Shown here piece after piece: positions 59,625 through 64,000 of a stretch of 64,000 nucleotides of DNA. The stretch comes from a bacterium (GTDB lineage: Bacteria > Krumholzibacteriota > Krumholzibacteriia > LZORAL124-64-63). Within the stretch, counting starts at the first letter, position 1; every line of letters starts with the position of its first letter. The DNA is taken from NCBI GenBank assembly GCA_016712675.1, contig JADJQR010000001.1, positions 4,659,483 to 4,723,482 of the forward strand, in the 5' to 3' direction. Position numbers and translations under genes: made by a program. Under the pieces are notes generated by a model. It ran no database searches. It had not been told where the DNA came from and saw only the letters and a list, made by a program, of their open reading frames with translations.

Positions 59625-60050
59625 ATGCGACGTTCGACCACGCTCCTCTTGACCGCCGCTGCCCTGCTGCTGGCCTGTGCCACAGCCCAGGCGCGCATCA
59701 GCCACGGCTATTCCGGCCTCCTGACCATCGACACGGTCACTGCGGTGAACGATGACGCGAGCAGCCTGCCGCAGGCCACGGCGCTGGCCACGATCTACCC
59801 GAACCCATTCAACCCGCGCACGGTGATCGCGTTCGAGTTGGCCGAGTCCGGCCCCATCGAACTGGCGATCTACGACCTGGGCGGCCGCTTGGTGCGGGTG
59901 CTGGAAGCGGGGACGCAGGCGGCCGGTCGCCACGAAGCAACCTGGGACGGCCAGGACCACGCCGGCCGCGCGGTGCCGACGGGCACGTACTTCTGCCGGC
60001 TAAGCACGGCGCAGGGATCCCAAACCATGAAGCTGACGCTGGCCCGTTAG
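59625..60050 (+). CDS. Small secreted protein made mostly of a FlgD-like sorting domain
   Basis: The 141-residue product has a signal peptide (LLLTAAALLLACATAQA), a 30-residue spacer and a FlgD-like domain (YPNPFNPRTVIAFELAES, then WDGQDHAGRAVPTGTYFCRL). There is no separate functional domain, so it may be a 3' remnant of a larger exported protein. CAGGAG precedes ATG 59625. It lies 31 bases before the formylglycine-generating-enzyme-like gene. Part of it is repeated at 61494. Confidence 0.75.
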   Translation: MRRSTTLLLTAAALLLACATAQARISHGYSGLLTIDTVTAVNDDASSLPQATALATIYPNPFNPRTVIAFELAESGPIELAIYDLGGRLVRVLEAGTQAAGRHEATWDGQDHAGRAVPTGTYFCRLSTAQGSQTMKLTLAR

Positions 60051-60081
60051 AGCCGGCCTCGCACCTATCGGAGGACCAAAC

Positions 60082-61338
60082 ATGAAGACCATCTGGATAC
60101 CGCGCGCCGGCGTGATCCTGACGGTGCTGCTGCTGGGCGCCACACTGGCCCAGGCCCAGGGCACGCAGCTGCTCGTGTCGAATGTGCAGGCGCAGCAGCG
60201 GCCATTCACCGCGATCTGGGACGTGACCTACGACCTCGAGACGGTCGGCGACATGGCGGTGACGGTGAGTTTGTTCCTGTCGACGGACTCGGGCGCGAGC
60301 TACCCGAACCCCTGCGCAGCGGTGACGGGCGACGTCGGCGCTGGCGTCTTGCCCGGCACCGGCAAGAGCATCGTCTGGGATGCGGGCGCGGACTTCCCCG
60401 GCCTGAGCAGCGCGACGTGCCGGCTGCGGGTGACGGCGGATGATGGGCAGAGTGAGGTTCCGGCGGGCTTCGTCGCGATCGGGCCGGGGACGTCCATGAT
60501 GGGGAGCCCGACGACGGAGCCGGGGCGGTCCAGCGACGAGACTCAGCATCAGGTGACGTTGACGCGTGGGTTCTACATGCAGACCACCGAGGTGACGAAC
60601 CAGCAGTATCGGGACCTGGTGCAGTGGGCGTACGACAACGGTTACGTGACGGCGACGAGTGCGAGTGTGCGCGATGCTCTGGACGGCTCGACGCAGGAGC
60701 TTCTCGATCTGGACGGCTTCCCCAACTGCGAGATCTCGTTCAGCGAGGGCACGTTCACCGTGGATGCGGGGAAAGCAAGCCACCCCGTGCAAGCGGTGAC
60801 CTGGTACGGCTCGGTGGCGTACTGCGACTGGCTGAGTCTGCAGCAGGGTCTGCCGCGGGCGTACGACCACAGCACCTGGGAGTGCAACGCGGGCAACCCG
60901 TACACGGCACCGGGTTACCGTCTGCCGACGGAGGCGGAGTGGGAGTACGCGTGCCGGGCCGGGACGCAGACGCCGTTCAACACGGGGTCCTGCCTGGATG
61001 CGGGCACCGAGGCGAACTACGGCAGCTATCCCTACACCGGGTGCCCGACCGGGCCGTACGTCGGCTGGACTGTGCCTGTGGGCAGTTACCCTGCCAACGC
61101 TTTCGGCCTGTACGACATGCACGGCAATCTGTGGGAGTGGTGCAACGACCGGTACGGCACATATGGTGGTACGGTGACGGATCCTGTGGGCGCGGGGGCG
61201 GGTAACGCCCGGGTGTTCCCGCGGTGGCGACGGGGCAGCGTCGCGCAGGTCTGACGCTCAACCTACCGGAACGCCTGCGACCCGTACTACGGCTCGCCCT
61301 TCGGCGTCGGGATCCGTACAGTGAGGTCGGCTTGCTGA
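60082..61338 (+). pseudogene. Secreted FGE/SUMF1-like protein, copy 1, interrupted by TGA near its end
   Basis: The frame encodes a signal peptide, a short beta region (AIWDVTYDLETVGDMAVTVS) and a formylglycine-generating-enzyme/sulfatase-modifying domain: PAGFVAIGPGTSMMGSPTTE, RGFYMQTTEVTNQQYRDLVQ, WYGSVAYCDWLS, YRLPTEAEWEYACRAGTQTP and YDMHGNLWEWCNDRYGTYGG. The normal RVLRGGxWG becomes RVFPRWRRG through a one-base insertion and a one-base loss about 20 bases apart. A TGA at 61252 then replaces a Cys codon (TGC in copy 2). The frame stays open after it (RSTYRNACDPYYGSPFGVGI) to 61338. Without the TGA the protein would have 418 residues. Sequence error, decay or recoding could explain it. Confidence 0.75.
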
Positions 61339-61421
61339 TGGCGCGCAGCGCCATGGCAGCGCTTGGCGCTTGGACCCTTGCCCCTTGGCTTTGAGCGAGG
61401 CCGGGCAGCGGTCCGGCGGAG

Positions 61422-61443
61422 GGGCGGCGGAAGCCGTCCGCCC
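61422..61443 (+). terminator. Possible hairpin after FGE copy 1
   Basis: GGGCGGCGG pairs with CCGTCCGCCC with one bulged T around the loop AAG. A related, less regular hairpin follows copy 2. There is no T-run. Confidence 0.3.
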
Positions 61444-61613
61444 GGCAGGGACCGCAGCCCGGCCGAGCGGCCGGATGGGATTGGTGGCCTGCCAACGGTG
61501 GCCGTCTGGTGCGGGTGCTGGAATCACACAGCGCGAGCGGCCGGTCGCCATCGAATCAACCGTGGACGGCCAGGACCACGCTGGCCGGCGCACCCCTCTC
61601 GGAGGATGGCAAC

Positions 61614-62877
61614 ATGAAGACCACCTGGATGCCGCGCGCCGTCGTGATCATGACGTTGCTGCTGCCTGGAAGCTCCACACTGGCCCAGGCCCAGGGCAAC
61701 GTCAGCTGCTGGTTTCGAATGTGCAGGCGCAAGGCAGCGGCCGGTTCACCGCGATCTGGGATGTGACCTACGACCTCGATTTGCCGGTCTGCGACATGGC
61801 GGTGACGGTGAGTATGTTCCTGTCGACGGACTCGGGCGCGAGCTACCCGAACCCCTGCGCAGCGGTGACGGGCGACGTCGGCGCTGGCGTCTTGCCCGGC
61901 ACCGGCAAGAGCATCGTCTGGGATGCGGGCGCGGACCCTGGCCTGAGCAGCGCGACGGCCGGCTGCGGGTGACGGCGGATGATGGGCAGAGTGAGGTTCC
62001 GGCGGGCTTTGTCGCGATCGGGCCGGGGACGTTTATGATGGGGAGCCCGACGACGGAGTCGGGGCGGTCCAGCAACGAGACCCAGCATCAGGTGACGTTG
62101 ACGCGTGGGTTCTCCATGCAGGCGACCGAGGTGACAAACCAGCAGTATCGGGACCTGGTGCAGTGGGCGTACGACAACGGTCACGTGACGGCGACGAGCG
62201 CGAGCGTGCGCGATGCTCTGGACGGCTCGACGCAGGAGCTTCTCGATCTGGACGGCTTCCCCAACTGCGAGATCTCGTTCAGCGAGGGCACGTTCACCGT
62301 GGATGCGTGGAAGGCAAGCCACCCCGTGCTGGAGGTGACCTGGTACGGCTCGGTGGCGTACTGCGACTGGCTGAGTCTGCAGCAGGGTCTGCCGCGGGCG
62401 TACGACCACAGCACCTGGCAGTGCAACGCGGGCAGTCCGTACACGGCACCTGGTTACCGCTTGCCGACGGAGGCGGAGTGGGAGTACGCGTGCCGGGCTG
62501 GGACGCAGACACCGTTCAACACGGGCTTCTGCCTGGCCGCCAGCACCGAGGCGAACTACAACGGCACCTATCCCTACACCGGTTGCCCATCCGGGCCGTA
62601 CCTCGGCTGGACGGCTCCTGTGGGAAGCTACCCTGCGAATGCCTTCGGCTTGTACGACATGCACGGCAATCTCTATGAATGGTGCAACGATTGGTACGGC
62701 ACGTATGGTGGGACTGTGACGGATCCTGTGGGTGCGGGGGCGGGTTCCTACCGGGTGCTCCGCGGTGGAGGCTGGGGCGACTACGCGCTGAGCTGCCGCT
62801 CAGCCGTCCGGGCTTTCAACGGCCCGGACGGCTCGTACGGCACCTTCGGGTTCCGTCCTGTGAGGTCGACCTCATGA
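61614..62877 (+). pseudogene. Secreted FGE/SUMF1-like protein, copy 2, two frameshifts
   Basis: The start (MKTTWMPRAVVIMTLLLPGS) matches copy 1. One base appears lost near 61701 and another near 61955, so three frames are needed to read the full protein. From 61969 the frame is intact to the end: AGFVAIGPGTFMMGSPTTES, EVTNQQYRDLVQWAYDNGHV, YRLPTEAEWEYACRAGTQTP, GNLYEWCNDWYGTYGGTVTD, and the complete end RVLRGGGWGDYALSCRSAVR and GTFGFRPVRSTS. So copy 2 keeps the C-terminus that copy 1 has lost. Confidence 0.75.
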
Positions 62878-63119
62878 TGGCGCGCAGCGCCATGCCAGCG
62901 CTTGGCGCTTGGACACTTGGCCCTTGGCTTCGAGCGAGGTCGGGAGCGGTCCGGCGGAGGTGGCGGCGCAGCCGTCCGCTCCGCAGGACCGCAGCCCGGC
63001 CGAGCGGTCCGGATGGTTCGGTTCATGAAGCTGACGGTGATCCCCGCGGAGCGCGCATGCGCCACAGACGCCAACACGGCTACCAGACAGCCACCTACGT
63101 AGACTCAGCCCGCCTCGGC

Positions 63120-63133
63120 TTGCGCCGGCGCAA
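63120..63133. repeat. Palindromic repeat copy, TTGCGCCGGCGCAA
   Basis: Perfect copy at the 3' end of the HNH gene, encoding the APAQ near the C-terminus. Confidence 0.88.
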
Positions 63134-63384
63134 CTGCCCCACCCCGCTCGTGCACGAATCCATGACACCGGCTGCACAGCGTGATCAGATTCTCCGCCCG
63201 GTTGGTTCCCCCCTGCCCGCGCGGCCTCACGTGGTGGACTTCGAGGAAATGCGTCGAGCCACACCCCGGCGTCGCGCAACGATGCCGATCCCGCGCCAGC
63301 ACCGCCGCGCACAGACGGCGGGATGGTCGCGCGGTTCGCTTGGCCCGGCCGCCGCACGCGCGCGTCGCAGGCCAGCGCAGCCAG

Positions 63385-63398
63385 TTGCGCCGGCGCAA
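63385..63398. repeat. Palindromic repeat copy, TTGCGCCGGCGCAA
   Basis: Perfect copy in the segment between DUF222 and HNH, read as VAPAQLA in the frame that fits the family. Confidence 0.88.
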
Positions 63399-63722
63399 CC
63401 CTCTTCTCGCCGCGGCTGGTCGTGACCGCGGCGCGTTCGCAATCGGGACACTGCTGAACGATGATCTGCGCGGTGGGGCCGGCCGCAGGCCGGGCATTTC
63501 GCCACCGCCCGCCGCCACCAGGGATTCAAGCGCCGCCAGCACCAGGTCCAACCGATCGCCGCCCGCGGGCGCCAGGCCCAGCTTGTGCGCCTTCGCCACC
63601 AGCGCCTCGTACCGCGCCAGCCGGACGCTGTCGGCCCGCAGACTGATCGTGGTCGGCGCTTCGGCAAGCAAGGGCGTGACAGTCTCGACGTCCGTCGGCT
63701 CCCCGGCCGCCGCGAACGCGAG

Positions 63723-63736
63723 TTGCGCCGGCGCAA
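63723..63736. repeat. Palindromic repeat copy, TTGCGCCGGCGCAA
   Basis: Perfect copy inside the DUF222 part, read as VAPAQLA, the same peptide as the copy at 63385. Confidence 0.88.
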
Positions 63737-64000
63737 CGGCCCGCCGCTTCGTCGCCCGTTGCACCTGACGAACGTGCCGCACCTGCCGTTCCAGTTCCCG
63801 CCGCCCGGTCGTCACCGCCTTCTCGACCCACGCGGCCTGCGTCGCCTCGGTCGCCACGCGCGCCACCTGCTGCGCCTTGGTCCAGCCGACCTGGCCCGTC
63901 GCGACGGCTTCGCGCAGGACCGGCAAGCGGCTCGAGGTCATCGGCCAGCCGCTTGAACTGGTGGTAGCGGTTTGTCGCTGAAGCCCAGATCCTGGGTGGC

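Larger units (their letters stand above)
59878..63015 (+). repeat. Decayed tandem duplication of about 1.6 kb
   Basis: Unit 1 (about 59878-61484) and unit 2 (about 61494-63015) share the 3' part of the FlgD-like gene, the whole FGE-like gene and about 145 bases of downstream DNA starting GGCGCGCAGCGCCATG. Unit 2 has a deletion between the FlgD remnant and the FGE start. The copies differ by many substitutions and indels. Confidence 0.8.
63105..64000 (-). pseudogene. DUF222/HNH endonuclease, several frameshifts, N-terminus beyond the window
   Basis: The readable parts are a DUF222 domain (LPVLREAVATGQVGWTKAQQ, then TKRRAVAPAQLAFAAAGEPT and SLRADSVRLARYEALVAKAH) and a C-terminal HNH nuclease (AAVLARDRHRCATPGCGSTH, FLEVHHVRPRGQGGTNRAEN, LITLCSRCHGFVHERGG). 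Between them another frame is needed (AGPTAQIIVQQCPDCERAAV then TTSRGEKRVAPAQLAALACD). Frame changes fall near 63490, 63310 and 63935. Three copies of the palindromic repeat lie in the gene or at its end and are read as APAQ. The family often occurs in many copies and is linked to mobile DNA. Confidence 0.8.

Noticed and set aside
26335-60050. Calling a complete type IX secretion system
   Set aside because: Only the C-terminal tags are present; no machinery genes are visible in the window.
58206-64000. A defence island made of the DUF1016 protein and the HNH endonuclease
   Set aside because: The genes between them are secreted FGE-like and FlgD-tagged proteins, and there is no other defence gene nearby; the HNH gene is broken.

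Overview
The window is very GC-rich, densely coded bacterial DNA. Five secreted proteins end in the FlgD-like C-terminal domain that carries the motif NPFN(P). That domain, long secreted beta-propeller and subtilase proteins, and the lack of close matches to well-known operons suggest an uncultured FCB-type lineage (Eisenbacteria or Krumholzibacteriota-like). This is an inference from protein style, not from a marker gene. I saw no rRNA, tRNA, CRISPR array or transposase.

Layout. 0-3.7 kb: a tightly overlapping minus-strand operon of ABC ATPase, permease, thioredoxin-like secreted protein and a glycosyltransferase cut by the window edge. 3.8-8.4 kb: a DUF4143 ATPase, a secreted serpin, two small secreted or ligand-binding proteins and a hypothetical. 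8.5-12.2 kb: a DEAD-box helicase with a small partner, a secreted hypothetical, and an anti-sigma/ECF sigma pair. 12.5-15.7 kb: a second ECF sigma factor, probably leaderless, followed by a membrane Ser/Thr kinase with TPRs. 15.7-19.6 kb: a two-gene operon of a glycine-rich lipoprotein and a cholesterol-dependent-cytolysin-like lipoprotein. 19.8-23.9 kb: a PrpE-like acyl-CoA synthetase with a two-subunit sodium/carboxylate symporter. 24-32.6 kb: a lipoprotein, a broken gingipain-like gene, a ClpX-like ATPase without its zinc domain, and a cNMP/CBS/DUF294 nucleotidyltransferase. 32.9-41 kb: a membrane PAS-exonuclease, secreted proteins, a 13-repeat propeller protein and a 5'-nucleotidase. 41-50.7 kb: a GT4 glycosyltransferase, a polyphosphate operon (Ppx, CHAD, Ppk1) and an HD-GYP operon. 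50.8-58.1 kb: a tandem nitroreductase, an AtpZ-like protein, SRPBCC protein, subtilase, hydrolase and small secreted protein. 58.2-64 kb: a DUF1016 nuclease, a decayed tandem duplication of a formylglycine-generating-enzyme-like gene, and a frameshifted HNH endonuclease gene.

Two things run across these regions. A short perfect palindrome, ACTTGCGCCGGCGCAAGT and relatives with core TGCGCCGGCGCA, occurs about 20 times, mostly between genes but in several places inside reading frames. Carbon and energy signalling genes (acyl-CoA synthetase, symporter, DUF294 protein, exonuclease, polyphosphate enzymes) are clustered loosely, in line with carboxylate uptake and stress control.

The segment from about 59.3 kb to the right end has long G and C runs and many single-base frame changes, so low sequence accuracy there is as likely as true gene decay.
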